NCBI GenBank assembly: GCA_905214325.1 | Contig: CAJMLT010000007.1 | Span: 1 to 50,447 of the forward strand | Direction: 5' to 3' | Source: an uncultured bacterium | Lineage (GTDB): Bacteria > Actinomycetota > Coriobacteriia > Coriobacteriales > Eggerthellaceae | Length of the DNA stretch: 50,447 bases | Shown here: positions 25,191-33,264 of the stretch, piece by piece | How positions within the stretch are numbered: the stretch's first letter is position 1 | How the letters are laid out: every line of letters starts with the position of its first letter | Notes under the pieces: generated by a model | Database searches by the model: none | What the model was told of the DNA's origin: nothing | The model's input: the letters and a program-made list of their open reading frames with translations, nothing else | Position numbers and translations under genes: made by a program

Positions 25191-26153
25191 ATGGCGGTTC
25201 TCGAACATACGGGTTTGCAGATGCTCATCCTGTTCTCGATCGTTTTCTTGGGGGTTGTCGCCCGCAAGAAGCATCTGATGAACGATTCTTTCGATGCACT
25301 GCTTTCGCGTTTGGTCATGACGGTGACCTTGCCGGGCATGATTCTCAATTCCGTTTTGAGCAACAACGATCTCCCCGATACGCAGACCATCATGATGATG
25401 CTTCTGTACTCGACGGTGGTCTACCTTGTCATCTGTGCGTTGGCCGCCCTTGTCGTGCGTTTTCTCTACCGTGGGGTTTCGAAGCCGGCTAAAGGCGCCC
25501 ATGCGTTTCTGATCGCCTTCGGCAATACGGGATTCATCGGTTTTGCGGTCCTGAGTGCCATCTTCGGTCCCGATTCGGTTCTTTATGGCGCTATCTACAA
25601 CATTCCCTACAACATATTTATGTTCTCGGTGGGGCTCATGTTCATCGCTTCGACGGGCACGTCGGAGAAAAAGGGTAAGGGCGATGTCAAAACCCAAGTA
25701 AAGATGATCGCGAAGCAGTTGGTGAGTCCATGCCTGATAAGCTGCTTCATCGCCATGTTTCTGGCGATTTTCGGCATCACCGATTCGGGCTACATCGGAC
25801 AGACCTGCGAGCTTCTGGGTCAGATGACCGTGCCGGCCGCCATGCTCATCATCGGTTCCTCGTTGGGCAAGATGCCGCTCAAAGACATGGTGAACGACGG
25901 CTGGTCGTATCTCACCACGGCTTTTCGTCTGGTCATCGTTCCCATCGTGTTGTTCTTCGTTTGCGGCCTGTTCATTCATGACCCCTACATCCTGGCTATC
26001 ATCGTCATCGTTTCGGCTATGCCCGCCGCTTCGTCGGGCATCATGATGTGCCTTGCCTACGGTGGCGATTCGCGTGTTATGGCGCGCGGCACCTTTCTCA
26101 CTACCGTGCTCTCCCTGGTCACGCTTCCTCTGATCGCGCTTCTCGTGGTTTGA
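25191..26153 (+). CDS. AEC-family (auxin efflux carrier-type) transporter
   Basis: A 320-residue membrane protein with about ten hydrophobic segments in two repeats, which is the AEC layout. Family-like motifs are AFGNTGFIGF near residue 110 in the first half and AMPAASSGI near 280 in the second. Bacterial members carry malonate, malate or other organic acids, often out of the cell. The frame is open from a TTG at 25152 with GTG codons between; the ATG at 25191 begins the conserved part but its AGGGG is close, so the start is uncertain. It could serve acid exchange for the organism, but substrate is unknown. Confidence 0.82.
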   Translation: MAVLEHTGLQMLILFSIVFLGVVARKKHLMNDSFDALLSRLVMTVTLPGMILNSVLSNNDLPDTQTIMMMLLYSTVVYLVICALAALVVRFLYRGVSKPAKGAHAFLIAFGNTGFIGFAVLSAIFGPDSVLYGAIYNIPYNIFMFSVGLMFIASTGTSEKKGKGDVKTQVKMIAKQLVSPCLISCFIAMFLAIFGITDSGYIGQTCELLGQMTVPAAMLIIGSSLGKMPLKDMVNDGWSYLTTAFRLVIVPIVLFFVCGLFIHDPYILAIIVIVSAMPAASSGIMMCLAYGGDSRVMARGTFLTTVLSLVTLPLIALLVV

Positions 26154-26159
26154 TACAAT
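26154..26159 (+). promoter_or_regulatory. Probable internal -10 box
   Basis: TACAAT directly follows the stop codon of the AEC gene and lies 36 bases before the next start, so the RNA methyltransferase probably has its own promoter. No clear -35 box. Confidence 0.4.
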
Positions 26160-26194
26160 CATCACGCGAAACCCTTGAAAGAAAGGCGAGTGCG

Positions 26195-27019
26195 ATGTTC
26201 GTTGCCATAGATGATCTGGAAGATGAACGGTTGGATGTGTTCTTCCGTCTGACCGACGTGCAGCTACGCTCTCGTCTCGAACCGGCAAAGGGAATCTTCA
26301 TCGCTGAATCGCCCAAGGTGATCGAGCGCGCATTGGGGGCAGGGTGTGAACCCCTTTCCTTTCTCGTGCCCGACCATCACGTGGACCGGATGCGTCCGTT
26401 TCTCAGCGCTTATCCCGATGTCGTCGTGTTCACCGCCGCCGCTGAAGTGGTGGAGTCCATCACGGGCTACGAATTGACGCGCGGTGTCCTGTGCGCCATG
26501 CGTCGTCCGCAGCTTCCTTCGGTTGAGGAATTGCTTGCCGATGCCCGCGTCGTCGCCGTTTTGGAGAATATAACCAACCATACCAACGTCGGTGCGGCGT
26601 TTCGAAGTGCTGCGGCTCTGGGTGTGGATGCCCTTCTGGTTACACCGGGTTGCTGCGATCCGCTCTACCGACGCGCCGTCAGGGTATCCATGGGAACGGT
26701 GTTTCAGGTGCCGTGGACGCGCATCGGAACAACGTATGAGGACTGGCCCGATCAGGGTATGGGTCGCCTCAAGCACCTCGGATTCGAAACGGTGGCTCTT
26801 GCGCTGCGCGATGATGCGCTGTCCTTGGATGATCCCCGCATCGCCGAGATGGACAGGATAGCTCTGCTCTTCGGTACCGAAGGGGACGGATTGGGCAAGG
26901 CCACCATCGATGCATGCGATCATGTGGTGAAGATACCTATGGCCCATGATGTGGATTCCCTCAATGTCGCCGCCGCATCCGCCGTCGTGTTCTGGGAGCT
27001 GTGCGCACGGGGTAGATGA
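26195..27019 (+). CDS. SpoU/TrmH-family RNA 2'-O-methyltransferase
   Basis: A 274-residue SPOUT methyltransferase. Residues 1-100 form a small substrate-binding domain; the catalytic domain carries motif 1 ENITNHTNVGAAFRSA (near 123-138), motif 2 LFGTEGDGL and motif 3 IPMAHDVDSLNVAAASAV with the knot residues. It would methylate a ribose in rRNA or tRNA using SAM. A second, different SpoU protein is at 28337. AAAGG precedes the ATG. Specific target not determinable. Confidence 0.88.
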   Translation: MFVAIDDLEDERLDVFFRLTDVQLRSRLEPAKGIFIAESPKVIERALGAGCEPLSFLVPDHHVDRMRPFLSAYPDVVVFTAAAEVVESITGYELTRGVLCAMRRPQLPSVEELLADARVVAVLENITNHTNVGAAFRSAAALGVDALLVTPGCCDPLYRRAVRVSMGTVFQVPWTRIGTTYEDWPDQGMGRLKHLGFETVALALRDDALSLDDPRIAEMDRIALLFGTEGDGLGKATIDACDHVVKIPMAHDVDSLNVAAASAVVFWELCARGR

Positions 27020-27096
27020 TCGTGCGATGGCCCTTGCGGCTATGGACGAATCATGCCGATGAGGCGGATCCTGCCGATTCCACCTGATCGCCGTGA

Positions 27097-27102
27097 TAGA
27101 AT
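27097..27102 (+). promoter_or_regulatory. -10 box placed for a leaderless start
   Basis: TAGAAT ends eight bases before the ATG at 27111, and no Shine-Dalgarno sequence lies between. Transcription would begin at or within two bases of the start codon. Confidence 0.45.
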
Positions 27103-27110
27103 CTCGCCCG

Positions 27111-27974
27111 ATGGAATTCTTCGTTGACATACTCACCGATGCGCTGATCGATACGGTCAAACTGATCCCTTTTCTGTTCCTGACGTATTTGGCCATGGAA
27201 GCCATCGAGCATAAGGCGGGGTCCAAAGCCGAAGAGGTGGTTCAGCGTGCCGGCGGTGCAGGTCCGGTGATCGGCGCACTGGTGGGGGCATTCCCCCAAT
27301 GCGGTTTCTCCGCGGCGGCATCGACGTTATATGCGGCACGCGTCATCACGCTGGGGTCGTTGCTTTCGGTCTATCTGGCCACCTCCGATGAGATGCTGCC
27401 CATCCTCATAGCCGAACAGGCCGATCCGCTCATCATCGCCAAAATCCTTGCCGCCAAGGTTATCATCGGTATGTTGATGGGCTTCGTCGTCGACGGCGTG
27501 GTACGCTTGGTTTCCCGTCATCGTGACGAGCATCTGCATATTCACGATCTGTGCGAACAGGAGCACTGCAAGTGTGAAGAGGGTATTTTCGTCAGCGCCC
27601 TGCGCCATACGGCTCAAGTGCTTCTGTTCATCTTTCTCATCACGCTTGTCTTGAATGCACTCATCGCTCTCGTCGGCGAAGACGCGCTCGCACAGTTCCT
27701 CTCCGCTCAGCCCATTCTGTCCGTGGCCGCCGCTTCCTTGGTGGGCCTTATTCCCAACTGCGCTGCCAGTGTGGTGATCACCGAACTCTTCCTCGAACAG
27801 ACCATCAGCACCGGTGCCATGATGGGCGGTTTGTTGGTTTCAGCCGGGGTGGGATTGCTGGTCTTGTTCCGAGCCAATCGTCCCTTGAAAAACAATGTCA
27901 TCATCGTGTGCGTATTGTGGCTGATAGGCGTGTGTTGGGGTTGTGCCTTCGATGCTTTGGGTATCGTGTTCTGA
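27111..27974 (+). CDS. Putative heavy-metal permease (ArsP_2/DUF2899-like)
   Basis: A 287-residue membrane protein with about eight to ten helices in two similar halves. Each half has a Cys-bearing motif: GAFPQCGFSAAAS near 62-74 and LIPNCAASVVITE near 215-227, as in the family annotated as putative manganese transporter or arsenic efflux. A loop at about 139-160 is rich in His, Cys and acidic residues (RHRDEHLHIHDLCEQEHC), a likely metal-binding site. No ribosome binding site precedes the ATG; a -10 box lies eight bases upstream. Metal unknown. Confidence 0.78.
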   Translation: MEFFVDILTDALIDTVKLIPFLFLTYLAMEAIEHKAGSKAEEVVQRAGGAGPVIGALVGAFPQCGFSAAASTLYAARVITLGSLLSVYLATSDEMLPILIAEQADPLIIAKILAAKVIIGMLMGFVVDGVVRLVSRHRDEHLHIHDLCEQEHCKCEEGIFVSALRHTAQVLLFIFLITLVLNALIALVGEDALAQFLSAQPILSVAAASLVGLIPNCAASVVITELFLEQTISTGAMMGGLLVSAGVGLLVLFRANRPLKNNVIIVCVLWLIGVCWGCAFDALGIVF

Positions 27975-28060
27975 TTCACCCCTGTACCCTTTTCGCTCCG
28001 TGTTGCAGGTGACGGTGGCATTCTTGTTCATCGATTTCTTTTCTTTGCGGATAAATGCGC

Positions 28061-28066
28061 TATAAT
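28061..28066 (+). promoter_or_regulatory. -10 box of tRNA-Gln
   Basis: A perfect TATAAT, 58 bases before the mature tRNA 5' end. The region 20 bases upstream is T-rich (TTTCTTTTCTTTG) but shows no clear -35 match. Confidence 0.6.
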
Positions 28067-28123
28067 CGATACTCTGCGTAGCCGCTTTCCTCTCTTCACG
28101 GGAAGGAAACCGCGCGGATATAC

Positions 28124-28197
28124 TGGGCCATCGTCCAATGGTAGGACTCTGGTTTTTGGTACCAGCTATGTAGGTTCGAATCCTGCTGGCCCAGCCA
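28124..28197 (+). tRNA. tRNA-Gln (TTG anticodon)
   Basis: A complete cloverleaf: 7-bp acceptor TGGGCCA/TGGCCCA, D stem GTCC/GGAC, anticodon stem CTGGT/ACCAG around loop TTTTGGT with anticodon TTG (28156-28158), a 4-base variable region and a 5-bp T stem (one G-U) around TTCGAAT. The discriminator is G28194 and the CCA end is encoded at 28195-28197. It reads CAA, and CAG by wobble. Confidence 0.98.
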
Positions 28198-28277
28198 CTT
28201 TACTTCCCTTATACGTATTGCTGCGTTTCGGGCGCACGCTTCTCTCCGGTCCCACATGACGTTTCGTGTCGGCCTCC

Positions 28278-28307
28278 GTGTACCACGGTGTCGATACCGT
28301 GGTACAC
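28278..28307. repeat. Perfect 12-bp palindrome before rlmB
   Basis: GTGTACCACGGT (28278-28289) and ACCGTGGTACAC (28296-28307) are exact inverted repeats around GTCGAT. No T-run follows. TACACT at 28303-28308 could be the -10 box of rlmB, which would place the palindrome over the promoter as an operator. A role as an RNA hairpin after the tRNA is the alternative. Confidence 0.6.
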
Positions 28308-28336
28308 TTCCAAGACAAACGACGAAAGAAGAGGCG

Positions 28337-29092
28337 ATGGCTGAATATATCGAAGGAAAGCGTCCTGTACTCGAGGCCCTCAGAACCCAGGTCCCGGTGA
28401 AGTGTCTGTATGTGGCTGAAGGCATGAAGGGTGATAAGGTGTTCGATGACATCGTGCGCCGCGCCCATAAGATGGGTGTTTCGGTCAAGCAGGTTCGCCG
28501 CGGTGATCTCGACGAACGCTCGGAGCGCGGCTCCCATCAGGGTATCATGCTCGAGGCCGAACCGTTTTCCTATGCCAATGCCCAGTCCATTATCGACGAC
28601 GCCGTCGCTCGGGCGCAAACAGGCGATGGATCGGCGCTTATCGTGATACTCGACCACATTACCGACGCGGGTAATCTCGGCGCCATCGCACGATCCGCCG
28701 AAGTGGTGGGCGCTTCGGGCATCATCATTCCCAATAAACGCAGCGCCCGCGTCACGGCGGCTACCTACAAAAGTTCCGCCGGGGCTATCGCACACATCAA
28801 GCTCGCCCAGGTGAGCAATATCGCGCAGTTTATCGAACGTCTCAAGAAGGCTGATTTCTGGGTTGCGGGGGCTTCCGAACAGGCAAGCGAAACCATTTGG
28901 GATGCACCTATGGCCGGACGTATCGGCTTGATAATGGGCAGCGAAGGTGAGGGTCTCGCCCGTCTTACCCGGGAGCGTTGTGACTTCCTCATCAGCCTTC
29001 CGCAGGCGGGCAACATCGGATCTCTGAATGTCGCCCAGGCCGCCACGGCGTGCATGTACGAGTGGATGCGCCAATCCGTTCGGGGAAGATAG
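28337..29092 (+). CDS. rlmB: 23S rRNA (guanosine-2'-O)-methyltransferase RlmB-like
   Basis: A 251-residue SpoU enzyme with an N-terminal L30-like substrate-binding domain (EYIEGKRPVLEALR at the start, typical of RlmB/YjfH) and a C-terminal SPOUT domain: DHITDAGNLGAIARSAE, MGSEGEGLARL and LPQAGNIGSLNVAQA. RlmB methylates G2251 in E. coli 23S rRNA. AAGAAGAGG precedes the ATG; the frame is open further upstream but homology begins here. It lies 14 bases before the NYN-domain gene, a pairing common in Gram-positive bacteria. Confidence 0.9.
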   Translation: MAEYIEGKRPVLEALRTQVPVKCLYVAEGMKGDKVFDDIVRRAHKMGVSVKQVRRGDLDERSERGSHQGIMLEAEPFSYANAQSIIDDAVARAQTGDGSALIVILDHITDAGNLGAIARSAEVVGASGIIIPNKRSARVTAATYKSSAGAIAHIKLAQVSNIAQFIERLKKADFWVAGASEQASETIWDAPMAGRIGLIMGSEGEGLARLTRERCDFLISLPQAGNIGSLNVAQAATACMYEWMRQSVRGR

Positions 29093-29106
29093 GAGCTTCG
29101 ATTCCC

Positions 29107-29649
29107 GTGGCGAAGCAGAGAAGAAAGATGCTCATCGTCGATGGCTACAACGTGCTCCGCAGCGGGTTCCGCTACCGTCCTTTGCGTTTTGATCCCGATT
29201 ATACCCATGATACGTTCAACAAGGTTCGCGAGGCGTTGATCAGCGACGTTGCCGCTTTCGCCGGCAGTGAATATCGTGCCGTCATCGTCTTCGATGCCGC
29301 CGAAAACGACGAATCGGCCGGCAAGACCCAACATGTCGGCGGTGTGAAGGTGGTGTTCTCTCCCCACGGATCGTCAGCCGACAAGGTGATCGAAAAATTG
29401 GCCCACGATGCACGTGAGGCTCGTTTCGAAACGCTGGTGGTTACCAGCGATGCCACCATCCAGGACACGGTGTTCGGCGGCGGGGTGGATCGCATGAGTG
29501 CCGACGGTTTCAGCAGGGAAATGGATGAGCTGCGCGAAGAGGCGCGTCGGGAAAAATCCGTCGCCACCAAGCGTAAGGCCACCGTCGCCGAGCGTATCGA
29601 TGCCGACACGCTTGCCAAACTCCGTGCTCTGCGTGATAGGGAAAAGTAA
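29107..29649 (+). CDS. NYN-domain protein (YacP/Rae1-like ribonuclease)
   Basis: A 180-residue PIN/NYN-fold protein. LIVDGYNVLR near the N terminus supplies the first catalytic aspartate, VFDAAEN the second and VVTSDATIQD the third, as in YacP/Rae1, the ribosome-associated endonuclease of Bacillus. The C-terminal 50 residues are charged and helical. GTG at 29107 is used with AGGAG 13 bases upstream; the ATG at 29128 is an alternative with GAGAAG. Its place directly after rlmB matches the known rlmB-yacP pairing. Confidence 0.85.
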   Translation: MAKQRRKMLIVDGYNVLRSGFRYRPLRFDPDYTHDTFNKVREALISDVAAFAGSEYRAVIVFDAAENDESAGKTQHVGGVKVVFSPHGSSADKVIEKLAHDAREARFETLVVTSDATIQDTVFGGGVDRMSADGFSREMDELREEARREKSVATKRKATVAERIDADTLAKLRALRDREK

Positions 29650-29739
29650 TAACCTCGGCATCGATATAGTTTTTTCGAACAACCTCGCGTTTTGGTCAAG
29701 AAACGGTGATTGGGAGGTCTTTTCCCTTCACTCCTTTCC

Positions 29740-29745
29740 TATAAT
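29740..29745 (+). promoter_or_regulatory. -10 box before the stand-alone CoA-transferase
   Basis: A perfect TATAAT lies 108 bases before the start codon. No good -35 is visible at 16-18 bases. The resulting 100-base leader shows no clear hairpin. Confidence 0.5.
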
Positions 29746-29853
29746 GAAACAAACGAACACATTTTTCTCCGAGGGTGTTGCCGAATGATGACGTGTTCTC
29801 AGGCGCTTTGGGGGCGCTGCAACGTGATACTCGGGGGAGGGGAAAGGAGAATC

Positions 29854-31092
29854 ATGAAACCACTAGAGGGAATCAAGGTCGTCGATCTGACTACCTATAT
29901 GGCAACCCCTGCAACCGGTCGTGTACTGGGGGAATGGGGCGCCGACGTTATCAAGGTGGAAGCCGCCAAAGGCGATCCCTGTCGCGTGACGCAGGCCGCC
30001 GTGTTCAACATGCCCATGTCCGACGAGGAAAACCTCGCATTCGATATGGTCAATCTCAACAAGCGCTTCATCGCACTCAACCTCAAGTCGGAGGTGGGTA
30101 TCGAAGTCATGCTCAAGCTTCTGTCTCAGGCGGATGTGTTCATCACCAATACGCGTAACAAGTCCCTCGTCAAAATGGGATTGGATTGGGAAACGCTCCA
30201 TGCCAAGTTCCCGCGCCTCATCATGGGCCACGGTCTGGGGTATGGCAAGCGCGGCGCCGAAAAGGATGACCCCGGATTCGATGTCACCTGCTATATGGCG
30301 CGTGGCGGCGTGTTCGGTACCACGGTCAATCGCGGCGACTCGCCCATGATCCCCACCAACGGTTACGGCGATCTGCAAGCCTCCATGTTCTTGGCAGCAG
30401 GTGTTTGTGCGGCGGTTATCGGGCGCGAAAAGTCGGGTGAGGGCGAATACGTGACCTGCGCGTTGCAGCATGCGGGTGTCTACACGTTGATGACGGGTAT
30501 GATTTCGGCTCAGTACGGCAATCCGTATCCCAAGAGCCGCCTCGAAGTCATCTGCCCCTTCAATAATGTCTACATGACCGGTGACGGCAAGTATATCGCC
30601 ATGTGCGACCCCGAATACGACCGTGACTACAACAAGATCATGGGTCTCATCGGTCGTGACGACCTGATCGATGACGCGCGTTACGTCAATTGCGTCAAGA
30701 TGAACGAAGCCTCTCTGAACGCCGAAGTCGTCGGTATTCTCGACGAAGCGCTTGCCAAGATGACCACCGCCGAAGCCCTGAAGCTTTTCAAGGATGCTGG
30801 CATTCCTATCGAACTGTGCCAGACGCCACTCGACGTCTACGAGGATCAGAACGTATGGGATAACGATTATCTGGTCAAGATCAAGTATCCCGAAAGCGAG
30901 CGGAACATCCCTACGGTGCCCATTCAGTTCGATTCCGTACCTGCTCCCGACTTCACGCCTACCGGCAAGTTGGGTAGTTCGACGGTCGACGTCATGCGTG
31001 AGCTGGGCTACACGCAGGATCAGATCGATGCGGCTTTGGCCGACGGTTCGGTCACCGGCGCTGTCGATTTGGATGTCTTGGCCGGCCGCTAG
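29854..31092 (+). CDS. Class III CoA-transferase, HadA/FldA-like (stand-alone)
   Basis: A 412-residue CaiB/BaiF CoA-transferase. DLTTYMATPATGRVLGEWGAD is the N-terminal signature (first part shown by DLTTYMATPA), NKRFIALNLKSEVG the second, and DDPGFDVTCYMARGG carries the catalytic aspartate, the same GFD arrangement as the gene at 2206. It is not racemase-like: no histidine precedes the aspartate. It has its own promoter and terminator and no pathway neighbours, so its substrate is open; it may supply CoA for the same or a parallel acid. GAAAGGAGA precedes the ATG. Confidence 0.88.
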   Translation: MKPLEGIKVVDLTTYMATPATGRVLGEWGADVIKVEAAKGDPCRVTQAAVFNMPMSDEENLAFDMVNLNKRFIALNLKSEVGIEVMLKLLSQADVFITNTRNKSLVKMGLDWETLHAKFPRLIMGHGLGYGKRGAEKDDPGFDVTCYMARGGVFGTTVNRGDSPMIPTNGYGDLQASMFLAAGVCAAVIGREKSGEGEYVTCALQHAGVYTLMTGMISAQYGNPYPKSRLEVICPFNNVYMTGDGKYIAMCDPEYDRDYNKIMGLIGRDDLIDDARYVNCVKMNEASLNAEVVGILDEALAKMTTAEALKLFKDAGIPIELCQTPLDVYEDQNVWDNDYLVKIKYPESERNIPTVPIQFDSVPAPDFTPTGKLGSSTVDVMRELGYTQDQIDAALADGSVTGAVDLDVLAGR

Positions 31093-31120
31093 GAGCATTC
31101 GAACATACGGAAACATGATG

Positions 31121-31155
31121 AAGTAGGTGGATTCGTTCCGCCTGCTTCTTGTTTC
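31121..31155 (+). terminator. Terminator after the stand-alone CoA-transferase
   Basis: AAGTAGGTGGA (31121-31131) pairs with TCCGCCTGCTT (31137-31147) with two G-U pairs, then CTTGTTT. Adjacent GATGAA/TTTCATC can extend the stem. Confidence 0.6.
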
Positions 31156-31256
31156 ATCATGGTTGCGGAGTGTCGATGGGAAGGGATGAATGCCTGTGAG
31201 GATCTGCGGGGGTGGTTGGTCTCATCACCGTACGTGCACATTTCCCGTGGCGTTCC

Positions 31257-31284
31257 TTGCTTTCGCCGCGAATGCTGATACAAT
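31257..31284 (+). promoter_or_regulatory. rpsB promoter
   Basis: TTGCTT (31257-31262), 16-base spacer, TACAAT (31279-31284). The start of transcription would leave a leader of about 105 bases before rpsB, long enough to hold an S2 autoregulatory structure, though I do not recognise one. Confidence 0.65.
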
Positions 31285-31397
31285 GCAAAGGCTGATTTAT
31301 TACACATGTGCGATGGACTCGTGTTTGCCAGTGGCCACCGAAAAAGGCTGCGAATGCGGGAATGAAGTCGTACAGAGGATTAACGAATGGAGAAACC

Positions 31398-32174
31398 ATG
31401 ACCAAGGTCAACATCAAGACCCTGCTTGACGCAGGCACCCACTTCGGCCATCAGACGCGCCGTTGGAACCCCAAAATGAAGCCCTATATCTTCGGTAGCC
31501 GCGGTGATATCTATATCATCGACCTGAAGGAAACGCTCTTCGGTCTCGACGCCGCCTATTCCGCAGTGTCCCGTATCGCCGAAAAGGGTGGCACCATCCT
31601 GTTCGTCGGCACGAAGAAGCAGGCTCAGGAGCCCATCGCCGAAGCAGCGAACCGCTGTGGTATGCCCTACGTGAACGCACGTTGGCTCGGCGGCATGCTC
31701 ACCAACTTCGTCACCATCCGCTCCCGCGTGAACCGCATGGAAGAACTTGAGGCTATGGACGCCGACGGTCGCATGGAGAAGCTTCCCAAGAAGGAGCAGA
31801 TCCTTCTTCACAAGGAACTCGCCAAGCTGCAGACCAACCTCAACGGTATCCGCAATATCAAGAAGACCCCCGATGCCATCTTCATCATCGACACCAATCG
31901 TGAGCAGATCGCCATCCACGAGGCTCGTCGTTTGGATATCCCCGTCATCGGCACACTTGACACCAACTGCGATCCCGACGACGTCGATTACGGCATCCCT
32001 GCCAACGACGACGCCATCCGTTCGGTGAGCCTGCTCGCCGACTTCATCGCTGATGCGGTTATCGCCGGTATCGGTGCGCCCGTCACGGTTGAGGAAATGG
32101 CTGCTCCCGCAACCACCGAAGCCGCTCCCGCAGCTCCTGCGGCCGAGGCTGCTCCTGCTCCCGCAGCTGAGTAA
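31398..32174 (+). CDS. rpsB: Ribosomal protein S2
   Basis: A 258-residue S2. LLDAGTHFGHQTRRWNPKM at the N terminus and DTNREQIAIHEARRLDIP are family signatures. The C-terminal 30 residues form an Ala/Pro/Glu tail, common in Actinobacteria. ATG at 31398 with GGAG upstream. It is followed by tsf, as usual. Confidence 0.98.
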   Translation: MTKVNIKTLLDAGTHFGHQTRRWNPKMKPYIFGSRGDIYIIDLKETLFGLDAAYSAVSRIAEKGGTILFVGTKKQAQEPIAEAANRCGMPYVNARWLGGMLTNFVTIRSRVNRMEELEAMDADGRMEKLPKKEQILLHKELAKLQTNLNGIRNIKKTPDAIFIIDTNREQIAIHEARRLDIPVIGTLDTNCDPDDVDYGIPANDDAIRSVSLLADFIADAVIAGIGAPVTVEEMAAPATTEAAPAAPAAEAAPAPAAE

Positions 32175-32200
32175 GAGAACTCTGAACGTATTGAAAACCG

Positions 32201-32236
32201 GGAAACGCCTTGCATGATACGGGGCGTTTCCTCTCC
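32201..32236 (+). terminator. Attenuator-like hairpin between rpsB and tsf
   Basis: GGAAACGCC (32201-32209) and GGCGTTTCC (32223-32231) form a perfect 9-bp stem. Only TCTCC follows, so it is probably a weak terminator or mRNA-processing site that sets the S2 to EF-Ts ratio. Confidence 0.5.
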
Positions 32237-32253
32237 TACACGAAAGGAAACCC

Positions 32254-33123
32254 ATGGCAGAAGTTACTGCAGCTCTCGTCAAAGAGCTTCGTGAAATCAC
32301 CGGTGCCGGAATGATGGAGTGCAAGAAAGCGCTCGTCGAGGCCGAAGGTTCCATCGAAAAGGCCGTCGACGTACTGCGCACGGCGGGTTTGGCTTCCGTT
32401 GCCAAGAAGGCCGGTCGCGCAACCAACGAGGGTACCGTTATGGCGCTCGTTTCCGATTGCGGCATGTCCGGTGCCCTGGTTGAGCTCAACTGCGAAACCG
32501 ACTTCGTCGGCATGAATGAGAAATTCAAGGCGTATGCGGACAAAATCGCTCATGCGGTTCTTGCTAACAAGCCTGCCGATCTGGATGCCTTGAAGGCAAG
32601 CGAATTCGAAGGCGAGACGGTGGAAGCCATCGTTACCGATGCCATCCATACGCTCGGCGAGAACATCCAGCTTTCCCGCTTCGCCTATGCCAACCAGCCC
32701 GAAGGCGCGGTTGCAAGCTACATCCACGGCGGCGGCAAGATCGGCGTCCTCGTCGAGTTCAAACTCGGTGACACGTCTTTCGCCACCAACGATGACTTCA
32801 AGAAGTACGGTCGAGATATCGCCATGCAGGTTGCCGCGGCCAGCCCCGTCGCAGCTACGCGTGATTCGGTCGATCCCGCCGTCATCGAACACGAGAAGAG
32901 CATCTACATGGCTCAGGCTGCCGAATCCGGTAAGCCCGAGGCCATTCAGGAGAAGATGGCTACGGGCCGTATGGAGAAGTATTACAAGGAGAACTGCCTT
33001 ACCGAGCAGCCCTTCGTGAAGAACCCCGATCAGTCCGTTACTCAGTACACCGAAGAGGTGGCCAAGTCTTTGGGCACCACGATCGAGATCGTCTCCTTCA
33101 CCCGATTCATGCTCGGCGAGTAA
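32254..33123 (+). CDS. tsf: Elongation factor Ts
   Basis: A 289-residue EF-Ts, the nucleotide exchange factor of EF-Tu. The UBA-like N terminus has LREITGAGMMECKKAL, followed by the TDFV core motif (CETDFVGMNEKF). Length matches the two-subdomain E. coli type. GAAAGGAAA precedes the ATG. pyrH and frr, which usually follow, are absent here; a terminator and murA come next. Confidence 0.98.
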   Translation: MAEVTAALVKELREITGAGMMECKKALVEAEGSIEKAVDVLRTAGLASVAKKAGRATNEGTVMALVSDCGMSGALVELNCETDFVGMNEKFKAYADKIAHAVLANKPADLDALKASEFEGETVEAIVTDAIHTLGENIQLSRFAYANQPEGAVASYIHGGGKIGVLVEFKLGDTSFATNDDFKKYGRDIAMQVAAASPVAATRDSVDPAVIEHEKSIYMAQAAESGKPEAIQEKMATGRMEKYYKENCLTEQPFVKNPDQSVTQYTEEVAKSLGTTIEIVSFTRFMLGE

Positions 33124-33144
33124 ACGCTCCCTTGAATCTTCTTT

Positions 33145-33195
33145 GAAGCCCTCCCGAAGGTTTTGCGAAAAAGCAGCCTTCGGAGGGCTTCTCTG
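33145..33195 (+). terminator. Terminator after tsf
   Basis: GAAGCCCTCCCGAAGG (33145-33160) pairs with CCTTCGGAGGGCTTC (33177-33191) with one bulged base; TCTGTCAT follows, a weak tail. Confidence 0.75.
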
Positions 33196-33264
33196 TCATA
33201 CTGGTGAAGGTTCCGAAATGAACCCGATTTGATACGCTTTTGAAATGGATCGGACGAAGGTGTC

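Noticed and set aside
25092..26288. 398-residue minus-strand open frame rich in His, Asp and Arg
   Set aside because: Opposite the AEC transporter; composition is that of an antisense membrane gene, not of a real protein.
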